Source: JBBQZU01 sp038207425 (GTDB lineage: Bacteria; Bacteroidota; Bacteroidia; Flavobacteriales_D; Cryomorphaceae). From it: 64,000 nucleotides of DNA. The position numbers and the translations under genes were made by a program. The notes below the pieces were generated by a model. It made no database searches and was not told where the DNA came from. It saw nothing but the letters and a program-made list of their open reading frames with translations. Below, in pieces: positions 53,966 to 61,542 of the stretch (position 1 is the first letter of the stretch; each line of letters starts with the position of its first letter). Location: assembly GCA_038207425.1 (NCBI GenBank), contig JBBQZU010000003.1:124001-188000 (forward strand). The letters run 5' to 3'.

Positions 53966-56900
53966 TTACTTGTCATCAATAAGATTTTTGTATTCTTCAT
54001 CATCTGATGATATGATTGGAGCTGCAGGTTTATTGGCATCAGCCTCGGCATTTTCTATGAACTTCAGGCGGGCTTTGGCCCTGTTTACAATATTTTGATC
54101 TTCCACATTGTCAGCCACGCTTTGCAATGTTGCCCTTGCCTGGAAATAATCCTTTCGGGCGATGTAAACTTCGGCCAGCAGCATGAATCCTTCAATTTTC
54201 CAGTATTCATAACTATTGAAATTCTTCACAAGTTCAAACACATGGTTTTCGGCTTCTTCGAGTTTGTTCTCCGCAAGTGATATCTGGCCCAACCTGTATT
54301 TCGCTTCGGCGCCTGCAGCTACTTTTGAATTTTCAGAAAGCCACTTGAAGTCGGTGCGGGCTTCCACGTAGTTTTTCTGATCCAGCCTGATATTGCCTCT
54401 CGTAAGGCGGGCTTCTGTGATGAATGCTTCGGTTGCACCTTCGGCATGTATTACCTGGTTGGCAGCATCAAGTGCAGGGCTAAACGCTTTCAGTTGGTAG
54501 TGGCAGCGCATGCGGCCAATCTGCGCCTCGAGCTTATTGGATGCAAATGTGGCTACCTGTTCAAGTTTTTCATAGTGAACAAGGGCTTCGCTGTATTCCT
54601 TGCGTGAAAAACGGATGGCTGCGGCTCCATAAAGTGCTGATTCAGTGAATTTGCCGATAGGCTGCGTGGCTACGTATTCAAATCCCTTGATTGCCAAATC
54701 GAAATTATTCTGTCGGTATGCGCAGTCAGCCTGGTAGTAATTTGCATTGGTAGCAAAAAGACCCGCAGGAAATTTTATTAGGTACTTGTCGAATGCATTG
54801 ACGGCTTCGGTGCAATTTCCATCGGCAATAAGGTTCTGTGCCGCCTGGTAAGTCAGGCTATCTATTTCCGTTGGTGATATACTGTAATTTGGTACCTTAT
54901 TGAGCCAAGCGGTGTATTCGTCTATTTTACCTAAGTCGAGGTATATACTGCGCAATACGGCAATGGCTTCTTTTGATTCTGAATCTACGCCATATTCACT
55001 TACTACTTTCTTGTAACTGGCTATGGCATCATCATATTTGTTCATTCGGTATTCTACCAGTCCTCTCTTCAGCAGGGCCTTCTTTCTGTATGGTGATTGG
55101 CCATAGTCATTGATTACTATATTCAGCGAACTGAGCGCGTCGCTCAGGTTGTTTTGAAGAAAATAGCTGTCGCCAAGTTCATATCTGCCCACCGGCGTAA
55201 GTGATGTTTCAGGAAATCGCTTCATCATATCGTTCAAGGCAGCTATTTTCTTATCGAATTGCTCTTGATAACCGTAGGCCATCCCGATATTGTACAGGGC
55301 ATAGTCGCCATTGAGCACGTTCATGGCAAGTGCTTCCTGGTAGCTCTTTATAGCAAGGTCGTATTGTTTGTTCACAAGGTGCAAGTCGCCAATACGCAAA
55401 AGCGCATCGTTGCGGCGTTTCGGATTCTCCTTTTGCGCTGATGTGTACTTTCTGAACGCTGTAAGCGATGCTCCATAATCACCTGTTTTGAAATGACAAT
55501 AGCCTATATTATAATTGGCAGTATTGAAGTAATCAGTGCCTACCGCCGCTGAATTTGCCAGGAATGTATTGTATGAATTTATGGCTTCCGGGTACTCACC
55601 CTTGCGGTACTTCAGGTCGCCGGCCCAATAATCTGCAAGCGCTACAATGCCCGCATCTTCGCGGTATTTTTTGGCCATTTTGAAGTAGGTAAAGGCTTCT
55701 TCATTATTTCCTTTGCGCATTTCCTGCACCGCATAATTATAGGCGCTGAGCTGAAAGTTGGCTTTATCCACTGGGCTAGGTGCCTTCATTTTTTCTATAG
55801 CCCCAATTGCAGCTTTATAGTTTTTCGTTGAGAGATGCACTTTTAGAAGAAACGCATATGCTTCATCTTTTCGGCTTGAGTTGGGATAGGTACTTAGGTA
55901 ACGCTCAAAAGCCTGAATAGCTTCGTGAAAGGGATCATATGATAATTCGTAGGCGAGCTTTGCATAGTTGAATAAGGCATCTTCAGTTACTTCGGGGTCA
56001 TAATCCATTTGCGATGCAGTTCTGAAAGCATTCTGCGCATACTTCCGCTCACTCATTTGCACGTAGGCATCGGCCATTTGGTAGGTCGCTACTTGCCCGA
56101 GTTTATTGTCATCGCGTGCTGCTTTCGCAAAATAGTCGATCGAAGTTTTGTACTCCTTGTTTCGGTAGTAGGTATATGCTACCTGGTAGTTATCTTCCTG
56201 GGTGGTGGCCCCGGGACTGGTCATGTAAAGCTCCAAATAGGGTTGTGCCTGAGCGTAGTCCTGCTTCTGGTAGTGCGCGTTACCCAAGAGGCGTGCTATC
56301 TCTTGCTTTTTTCCCGTAGAGGCAGAGTCGAGCATGGGCTGGGCGTAGGATATCAGCTCATCATACTTCTGCTGGTAGTGGTATATGTGTACAATATAGT
56401 AAGGCACCACGGGAGCGAATTTCTCATCGGTAGCTGCTTTCTCGAACGACTCAAGGGCGGTTTGGTAGTTGCCCTCGGTATAGGCTATATGTCCGTAATA
56501 ATAGTTGGTGGCTCCATAATACTCTCCTTGCTTGCTCTTGAGGTCATAAAAATGGCCGCGTGCCTCCTGAATCTTCCCCAACTCAAAGGCTGAGAAACCG
56601 AGTTTAAACTTCACCTCGTCGCGCACATCAGCATCAAGATCGTGAGGGTCGAGCGTATTGAAATAATAGTAAGAATCTTTAAAATCCCGGCGATTGAAGT
56701 TGTATCTGCCCAGCTCAAGAATAGCCGGATTCACCCAAACGCTCTCAGGAAAATCGAGTGCAAAGGTGCTCATCAGGCGCTCACCATCGCGGTGGAATAG
56801 CTTAATGGTGCACAGTGCGCGATAGTAGGCAGCATTCACATATAACTCACCACGCTGATTGGTTTGCTGGTCTAAAAATGATTCAAATCCCTTGCGCGCC

Positions 56901-57055
56901 GCTTCATACTGAGCGTGGCCCATTAACTCTACTGCATCGTGGTAAGGGCGATACTCGCTTCTGAACGACTCTGTTTGCTGGGCACTGGCTCCTGTATACA
57001 CACCAATAGTGGCAAGCAGCAGGAGTGCCGCTATGTTGCGAAAGTACATGTACAA
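53966..57055 (-). CDS. Large TPR-repeat periplasmic protein
   Basis: A 1029-residue protein with signal peptide (about 1-26, ending ASAQQ) and then TPR units for nearly its full length, for example YYFNTLDPHDLDADVRDEVK, YQTALESFEKAATDEK, YPEAINSYNTFLANSAA, YDLAIKSYQEALAM, YDDAIASYKKVVSEYG, FDLAIKGFEYVATQP and YVEARTDFKWLSENS. About 20 to 25 repeats can be estimated. The C-terminus is an acidic tail (SSDDEEYKNLIDD). It most likely sits in the periplasm as a superhelix next to the outer-membrane barrel encoded directly downstream. Confidence 0.88.
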   Translation of the reverse strand: MYMYFRNIAALLLLATIGVYTGASAQQTESFRSEYRPYHDAVELMGHAQYEAARKGFESFLDQQTNQRGELYVNAAYYRALCTIKLFHRDGERLMSTFALDFPESVWVNPAILELGRYNFNRRDFKDSYYYFNTLDPHDLDADVRDEVKFKLGFSAFELGKIQEARGHFYDLKSKQGEYYGATNYYYGHIAYTEGNYQTALESFEKAATDEKFAPVVPYYIVHIYHYQQKYDELISYAQPMLDSASTGKKQEIARLLGNAHYQKQDYAQAQPYLELYMTSPGATTQEDNYQVAYTYYRNKEYKTSIDYFAKAARDDNKLGQVATYQMADAYVQMSERKYAQNAFRTASQMDYDPEVTEDALFNYAKLAYELSYDPFHEAIQAFERYLSTYPNSSRKDEAYAFLLKVHLSTKNYKAAIGAIEKMKAPSPVDKANFQLSAYNYAVQEMRKGNNEEAFTYFKMAKKYREDAGIVALADYWAGDLKYRKGEYPEAINSYNTFLANSAAVGTDYFNTANYNIGYCHFKTGDYGASLTAFRKYTSAQKENPKRRNDALLRIGDLHLVNKQYDLAIKSYQEALAMNVLNGDYALYNIGMAYGYQEQFDKKIAALNDMMKRFPETSLTPVGRYELGDSYFLQNNLSDALSSLNIVINDYGQSPYRKKALLKRGLVEYRMNKYDDAIASYKKVVSEYGVDSESKEAIAVLRSIYLDLGKIDEYTAWLNKVPNYSISPTEIDSLTYQAAQNLIADGNCTEAVNAFDKYLIKFPAGLFATNANYYQADCAYRQNNFDLAIKGFEYVATQPIGKFTESALYGAAAIRFSRKEYSEALVHYEKLEQVATFASNKLEAQIGRMRCHYQLKAFSPALDAANQVIHAEGATEAFITEARLTRGNIRLDQKNYVEARTDFKWLSENSKVAAGAEAKYRLGQISLAENKLEEAENHVFELVKNFNSYEYWKIEGFMLLAEVYIARKDYFQARATLQSVADNVEDQNIVNRAKARLKFIENAEADANKPAAPIISSDDEEYKNLIDDK

Positions 57056-57229
57056 TGTGGGCTCTGTTATTTGAGTAAAGGTAACCTGGCTGTGCTGCGA
57101 TAAATTCTTTGGTAAACCAAAAGTTTTAAACGCAATTTTGTGGAGAATAAAGCCTTATATGGACGGTTATGTCGATATAGAACGGCAATGTTCGCTCAAA
57201 ATTATCGTAGTTTTACCCAAAGTTTATAA
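57056..57229. promoter_or_regulatory. Divergent intergenic region TPR gene / ftsE-like gene
   Basis: A near-consensus -7 box TACCTTTA for the TPR gene lies at 57076-57083 on the minus strand, and a 7-of-8 match TAGTTTTA at about 57208-57215 on the plus strand for the ATPase. In between, a 14-base perfect inverted repeat TTTGGTAAACCAAA (57108-57121) may be an operator. All three are by eye. Confidence 0.4.
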
Positions 57230-57901
57230 ATGGCATTGGACACCATTGTTGAGATAAAGGACGCCGCCGTTTTTCAAGGCGATCACCTGGTACTTACCGG
57301 AGTGAACATAGAATTAAAGAAAGGTGATTTCGTATACCTTATCGGCAAAACAGGTTCCGGAAAAAGCAGCCTGCTGAAAACCTTGTATGGTGAGTTGCCT
57401 CTGAAAAAAGGCACGGGTCAGGTGGCAGATTTCGATCTGGTTTCTCTGAAGCGCAAGCAGGTGCCGTACCTGCGGCGTAAGCTCGGAATTGTTTTTCAGG
57501 ATTTTGAACTGCTTCCAGATAGAAATGTAAACGACAACCTGCTTTTTGTGCTCAGGGCCACCGGCTGGAAAGACAAGAAGGCAATGAAAGATCGCATAAA
57601 TGAAGTACTCGAAAAAGTAGGTCTTGGTACTAAAGGCTATAAAATGCCCCACGAATTATCGGGTGGCGAACAGCAGAGGGTGGTGATAGCCCGCGCGCTG
57701 CTCAATGATCCTGATTTGATTCTCGCCGATGAGCCTACAGGAAATCTTGACCCAGCTACCACCGAAGAGATTTTGAATTTGCTTTACGCGATCAGCCAAA
57801 ACGGACGTGCCGTGCTTATGGCTACTCACGACTATGCGCACATGCAAAAATTTTCATCGCGTACCATACGATGTGAAAATAATACAGTGGTAACCGAATA
57901 A
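57230..57901 (+). CDS. ABC transporter ATP-binding protein, FtsE-like
   Basis: A 223-residue ATPase with Walker A GKTGSGKSSLL (about 38-48), Q-loop FQDFELLPD, signature LSGGEQQRV (about 143-151), Walker B LILADEPTGNLDP (about 163) and H-loop ATHDY. The length and the lack of any other domain match FtsE, which works with FtsX in cell division and hydrolase control. No ftsX is in the window, so its membrane partner is elsewhere, as is usual in Bacteroidota. The glycosyltransferase gene follows after 10 bases. Confidence 0.88.
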   Translation: MALDTIVEIKDAAVFQGDHLVLTGVNIELKKGDFVYLIGKTGSGKSSLLKTLYGELPLKKGTGQVADFDLVSLKRKQVPYLRRKLGIVFQDFELLPDRNVNDNLLFVLRATGWKDKKAMKDRINEVLEKVGLGTKGYKMPHELSGGEQQRVVIARALLNDPDLILADEPTGNLDPATTEEILNLLYAISQNGRAVLMATHDYAHMQKFSSRTIRCENNTVVTE

Positions 57902-57911
57902 CCCACAATCT

Positions 57912-58799
57912 TTGCTCTCAATACTGATACCCGTATACAACAGGCCTGTATGCTCGCTGGTACATACACTTGCGTCGCAATGCAGAGCGCTGGGTATAGC
58001 ATTCGAAATTCAAGTGCAGGAAGATGGCAGCGCCACCTATCTTACGGAGAATGCTGCATTGGCAGGCTTGCCAAACGTATTTTACACACAATATGCTCAA
58101 AATGCCGGCAGGGCTTCCATTCGCAACCGACTCGCCGATGAAGCCCGATATAACCAACTGATTTTTCTGGATTGCGACAGCGAAGTGCTTCAAAATGAAT
58201 TTATAGGAGAATACATTAAATATACTGAATATGACCTGGTATATGGAGGCACCATCTACCTGAAACCGCAGAAGGGAGATCTGATGTTGCACTATTTGTA
58301 TGGAAGCAGCCGTGAAGCCATACCCGCTTCGCAAAGGGCGAAAAACCCGTATGCCTCATTCAGAACCAATAACTTCATGGTAAAGAAGGATGTATTTGCC
58401 AGGGTTCGTTTTGATGAATCACTTAAACAATACGGGCATGAAGACACATTATTTGCGCTCACTTTTGCCAAAGTGGGCTTCAACATGAAACATATTGAAA
58501 ATCCTGTTCTACACGGCGGACTTGAGGAAACAACAGAATTTCTGAAAAAATCTAAAATGGCGCTTGAAAATGGCTGGCAGCTTGTGCAATCAGGCGATAT
58601 GGAACCTTCTGCAATCAAGGTAATTGACGGCTACCTGAAATTGATGTCTGTGCCATCAGGAGCATGGTTTCTTAACAGGCTTTACCGATACGAAGCTGCA
58701 TTGATCAGGAACCTCAGCAGTGACTCGCCGCACCTGCGGCGTTTTGACTTGCTGCGACTAATTTGGCTTCATCAAATTGATCTAAAATCAAGGAATTAG
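57912..58799 (+). CDS. Glycosyltransferase family 2 protein
   Basis: A 295-residue GT-A fold enzyme. It begins LLSILIPVYNRPV from a TTG start. The nucleotide-sugar part has NAGRASIRNRLADEA (about 64-78) and the DxD-type metal motif LIFLDCDSEV (about 84-93); the acceptor part contains SFRTNNFMVKKDVF and YGHEDTLFALTFAKVG (about 168-186) with the possible base Glu-Asp. The end overlaps the convergent GT4 gene by 12 bases. Donor and acceptor are not known; the place beside a second glycosyltransferase suggests a surface glycan. Confidence 0.9.
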   Translation: MLSILIPVYNRPVCSLVHTLASQCRALGIAFEIQVQEDGSATYLTENAALAGLPNVFYTQYAQNAGRASIRNRLADEARYNQLIFLDCDSEVLQNEFIGEYIKYTEYDLVYGGTIYLKPQKGDLMLHYLYGSSREAIPASQRAKNPYASFRTNNFMVKKDVFARVRFDESLKQYGHEDTLFALTFAKVGFNMKHIENPVLHGGLEETTEFLKKSKMALENGWQLVQSGDMEPSAIKVIDGYLKLMSVPSGAWFLNRLYRYEAALIRNLSSDSPHLRRFDLLRLIWLHQIDLKSRN

Positions 58800-59909
58800 T
58801 GTTTCAATCCGTTGCAGTACAGCATCAAATTCTGATTTCCAATTAATAGTACCGGCAAAAATTATTGCGTTTGCCCTGTAGCGCGCCAAAGCTTCTACAT
58901 CATCGAGCATGGATGAAATTTCTTTTGCGATCAAAACAGGATCATGGCTTTTGCTCACGCGGCCTATGTCAGCCCCAAGTACGATGCGGCGCAACTCTAC
59001 CAAATCGCTTACCAGCACAGGCACATGGGCTGCTATATAGTCGAAAAGCTTATTGGGCAAACTAAAGCGGTAGTTGAGATTGTTGTCCTTATCAAGGCTC
59101 AGCGCCAAATCAGCAACCGAAGTATATGCCATCATATCGGCGTATGGCATCTTGGGGAAAAACAATACTTTCTTTATTAAAGGGCCAGTTTCACACATCT
59201 TCTTGAGTAAGGGCACCGCATCACCACTACCCACGATCATAAGCATTACATTAGGAACAAAGGCCATTGCCTGAACGAGTTCTTCAGCGCCTCGGTCTAC
59301 ATTTATGCCGCTGCCTTGCAGTATGAGGAGGCGTGTACCTTCCGGCAAATGAAGTTCATTTCTGTTTTTTCGCGGAAGCACAACCTCAGATTCAGGTACA
59401 TTTCGCACTACAAATACTTCTTCAAGTTCATACGCATCGCGAAGGAGGCCAGCAATTGATTCATTTACCGTAACTACCAGCGATGCCCTGTGAATAAATG
59501 TACTTTCTAAAAATCTCCAAACTGATTTCACCAGCGGTCTGCCCTGTATTTCGGGTACTTCCGTGAAATATTCGTGACTGTCATATACCAGCGGCTTGCG
59601 CCTGATAAAAGATGCAAGGGCATTTGCCGAAAGGGTATCCAGATCATTGGAGTAGTACAAATCTGCCTTCGAAAACAGAAGTATGAAGAATAATCGGAAA
59701 TTGTACTCTGCGTAAAAAAGGGCTTTTCGACTGAAAGAAAGACGCAGCCGCATTACCTTGTAGGGTCGCTCTACAGACAAACTTCCGCGCAGCTTGCGGC
59801 CAATCAGCAACACATCGCAGCCTGCATCATATAGCGAAGCGCACTGTTTGCGCACCCGCTGGTCGGTACTCAGATCGTTGGTTACGCTTACTATAATTCT
59901 TTTCTTCAC
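58788..59909 (-). CDS. Glycosyltransferase family 4 (GT-B) protein
   Basis: A retaining GT-B enzyme. From the GTG at 59909 it has 373 residues and begins with VKKRIIVSVTNDLSTDQRVRK; the frame is open to a TTG at 59948, but a -7 box lies between 59914 and 59921, so the GTG is preferred. Landmarks are YDSHEYFTEVPE (about 108), the donor loop RLLILQGSGINVDRGAEELV (about 205) and FSLPNKLFDYIAAHVPVLVS (about 275-295), the E-x7-E type site being altered to LPNKLFDYI. Convergent with GT2 (12-base overlap). Likely makes part of a surface polysaccharide. Confidence 0.9.
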   Translation of the reverse strand: MKKRIIVSVTNDLSTDQRVRKQCASLYDAGCDVLLIGRKLRGSLSVERPYKVMRLRLSFSRKALFYAEYNFRLFFILLFSKADLYYSNDLDTLSANALASFIRRKPLVYDSHEYFTEVPEIQGRPLVKSVWRFLESTFIHRASLVVTVNESIAGLLRDAYELEEVFVVRNVPESEVVLPRKNRNELHLPEGTRLLILQGSGINVDRGAEELVQAMAFVPNVMLMIVGSGDAVPLLKKMCETGPLIKKVLFFPKMPYADMMAYTSVADLALSLDKDNNLNYRFSLPNKLFDYIAAHVPVLVSDLVELRRIVLGADIGRVSKSHDPVLIAKEISSMLDDVEALARYRANAIIFAGTINWKSEFDAVLQRIETLIP

Positions 59910-59913
59910 GGGC

Positions 59914-59943
59914 CAAATGTAGCGAACACGGCAAAGATTCAAA
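59914..59943 (-). promoter_or_regulatory. Promoter of the GT4 gene, close to a leaderless start
   Basis: On the minus strand TTTG (59943-59940) and TACATTTG (59921-59914) are 18 bases apart, a near-perfect match to the Bacteroidota promoter. The GTG codon starts four bases after the -7 box. Confidence 0.65.
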
Positions 59944-59949
59944 TTCAAT

Positions 59950-59957
59950 TAGATTTG
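59950..59957 (+). promoter_or_regulatory. Candidate murB promoter (-7 box)
   Basis: TAGATTTG is an exact TAnnTTTG element; the murB ATG starts four bases later (59962). No TTTG is seen at the -33 place. Confidence 0.45.
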
Positions 59958-59961
59958 CAGC

Positions 59962-60978
59962 ATGAATATTAGCTTTAACGCGTCGCTAAAAGGCCTGAAT
60001 ACCTTTGGTATAGAGTGCTACGCTTACGCCCTTGCATCATTTGCCGACAGGCATGAGCTCACGGCCCTGCTATCGCACTCCGACCTGCATGGCCGACCAT
60101 ATATGATTCTCGGGGGTGGCAGTAACCTGCTTTTCACAAAAGATTATGATGGGGTAATTCTGCTAAATAAAGTAAAGGGCATAACGCTCGAAAGTGAAGA
60201 CGCTGAGTACTTTTATGTAAAAGCTGGCGCCGGCGAAAACTGGCATCAATTTGTACAGCATTGTATAAGCCATGGCTGGGCAGGTCTCGAAAACTTATCG
60301 CTTATACCCGGCAATGTGGGTGCAAGCCCTATGCAAAACATAGGTGCCTACGGAGTGGAGATCAAAGACCGTTTTCATAGCCTTGAAGCCTATAATATAA
60401 ACACTGGAATTATTCGAGATTTTGATGCTGTAGCCTGCGAATTCGGCTACCGCGAAAGTGTTTTCAAGCGAAAGCTGAAAGACCGGTATGTGATAATAAA
60501 TGTAACTTTCAGTCTCTTCAAAAATCCTGATCTCAACATCAGCTACGGCGCAATAGGCGATGAACTTAAAGTTCTGGGCGTAGAAAAACCCGGTATTGCT
60601 GATGTGAGCCAAGCCGTGATAAACATTCGCAACAGCAAACTCCCTAACCCTTCCGTGTTGGGCAATGCCGGTAGTTTCTTTAAAAACCCTGTAGTGGACA
60701 CATCGATTTATGAAGCTGTGGCGAAGCAGTACCCCGATGCGCCCCACTACCCCGCACCTGATGGAATGGTAAAAATGGCTGCTGGCTGGCTCATAGAAAA
60801 GGCAGGATGGAAAGGCAGGCGCTTGGGTGCATGCGGGGTGCATGAAAAGCAAGCTTTGGTACTGGTAAATTATGGCGGTGCCACAGGAAATGAAATATAC
60901 ACGCTTAGTCAGCTTGTGCTTGATGCCGTAAAGTCAAAATTCAATATTGATCTGGAGCGCGAAGTAAATATTGTGTGA
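59962..60978 (+). CDS. murB: UDP-N-acetylenolpyruvoylglucosamine reductase
   Basis: FAD/NADPH enzyme of peptidoglycan precursor synthesis. The 338 residues are of the type I (E. coli-like) form. FAD-site motif MILGGGSNLLFTKDYDG (about 48-64), ENLSLIPGNVGASPMQNIGAYG (about 112-133), the catalytic Ser in GNAGSFFKNPVV (about 234-245) and the C-terminal Glu region in KSKFNIDLEREVNIV. It starts MNISFNASLKGLNTFGIE. It diverges from the GT4 gene. Confidence 0.97.
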   Translation: MNISFNASLKGLNTFGIECYAYALASFADRHELTALLSHSDLHGRPYMILGGGSNLLFTKDYDGVILLNKVKGITLESEDAEYFYVKAGAGENWHQFVQHCISHGWAGLENLSLIPGNVGASPMQNIGAYGVEIKDRFHSLEAYNINTGIIRDFDAVACEFGYRESVFKRKLKDRYVIINVTFSLFKNPDLNISYGAIGDELKVLGVEKPGIADVSQAVINIRNSKLPNPSVLGNAGSFFKNPVVDTSIYEAVAKQYPDAPHYPAPDGMVKMAAGWLIEKAGWKGRRLGACGVHEKQALVLVNYGGATGNEIYTLSQLVLDAVKSKFNIDLEREVNIV

Positions 60979-60990
60979 ATCCGAGCTGTT

Positions 60991-61503
60991 TTACTCCTTT
61001 TCCACTGTCGCCGTAGGTTCTTCAACGGTAGCAGATTCTTCTCCTGCTGGCTCTTCTTTCGCTACTTTCGTTGATTTTGACTTGGCTGGAGCCTTCGCTT
61101 TTTTGGGCGCAGGCTGTTCCTCTATACCAAGCAGGTTTTTATCCCTGAGATTGGAATACCATTTTATCAGTTTCTTAATGTCAGATACATACACTCGGTC
61201 CTGGTCATGATCAGGAACCAATTCTATGAAGTAAGTGCGCAGCGCATTGTTGTTATTCAGATCAACTGATACATCCTTGCCGCCGGTCTGAGCAATAATT
61301 TTTGCAAAAATATCTTTCAGCGGCACATCACCTTCTGTGGTGTATATTGAAATGTCAGAGAGTGTGCTCACTCGCTGGGTTTGGCCTATAGCCATCTTGC
61401 GGCCATCTGTAAGCGATTCTACCACCACACCGCCTCGCGACTGGGTGATTATTTTAAAAAGACCGGGCTTACCGGCTACCGAAATTATTTTGGATAAATC
61501 CAT
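60991..61503 (-). CDS. DUF5606 domain protein
   Basis: A 170-residue protein of the Bacteroidota family DUF5606, function not known. It starts MDLSKIISVAGKPGLFKII and has VVVESLTDGRKMAIGQTQRV (about 26-45), ISIYTTEGDVPLKDIF and DIKKLIKWYSNLRDKNLL (about 108-125); the last 40 residues are a Lys/Ala/Glu/Pro-rich low-complexity tail. No signal peptide, so it is cytoplasmic. It is 39 bases behind the protease gene. Confidence 0.88.
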   Translation of the reverse strand: MDLSKIISVAGKPGLFKIITQSRGGVVVESLTDGRKMAIGQTQRVSTLSDISIYTTEGDVPLKDIFAKIIAQTGGKDVSVDLNNNNALRTYFIELVPDHDQDRVYVSDIKKLIKWYSNLRDKNLLGIEEQPAPKKAKAPAKSKSTKVAKEEPAGEESATVEEPTATVEKE

Positions 61504-61542
61504 CAGGAGTTTTTAAGAGCGCCAAAGCTAATCAGATTCATT

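Noticed and set aside
56009..56593. Open frame of 194 codons on the plus strand
   Set aside because: It runs antisense to the TPR gene; the residues show only the hydrophobic bias from the opposite strand, and no start signal or family match is seen.
60295..60852. Open frame of 185 codons on the minus strand
   Set aside because: It is the antisense of murB, whose motifs are complete on the plus strand.
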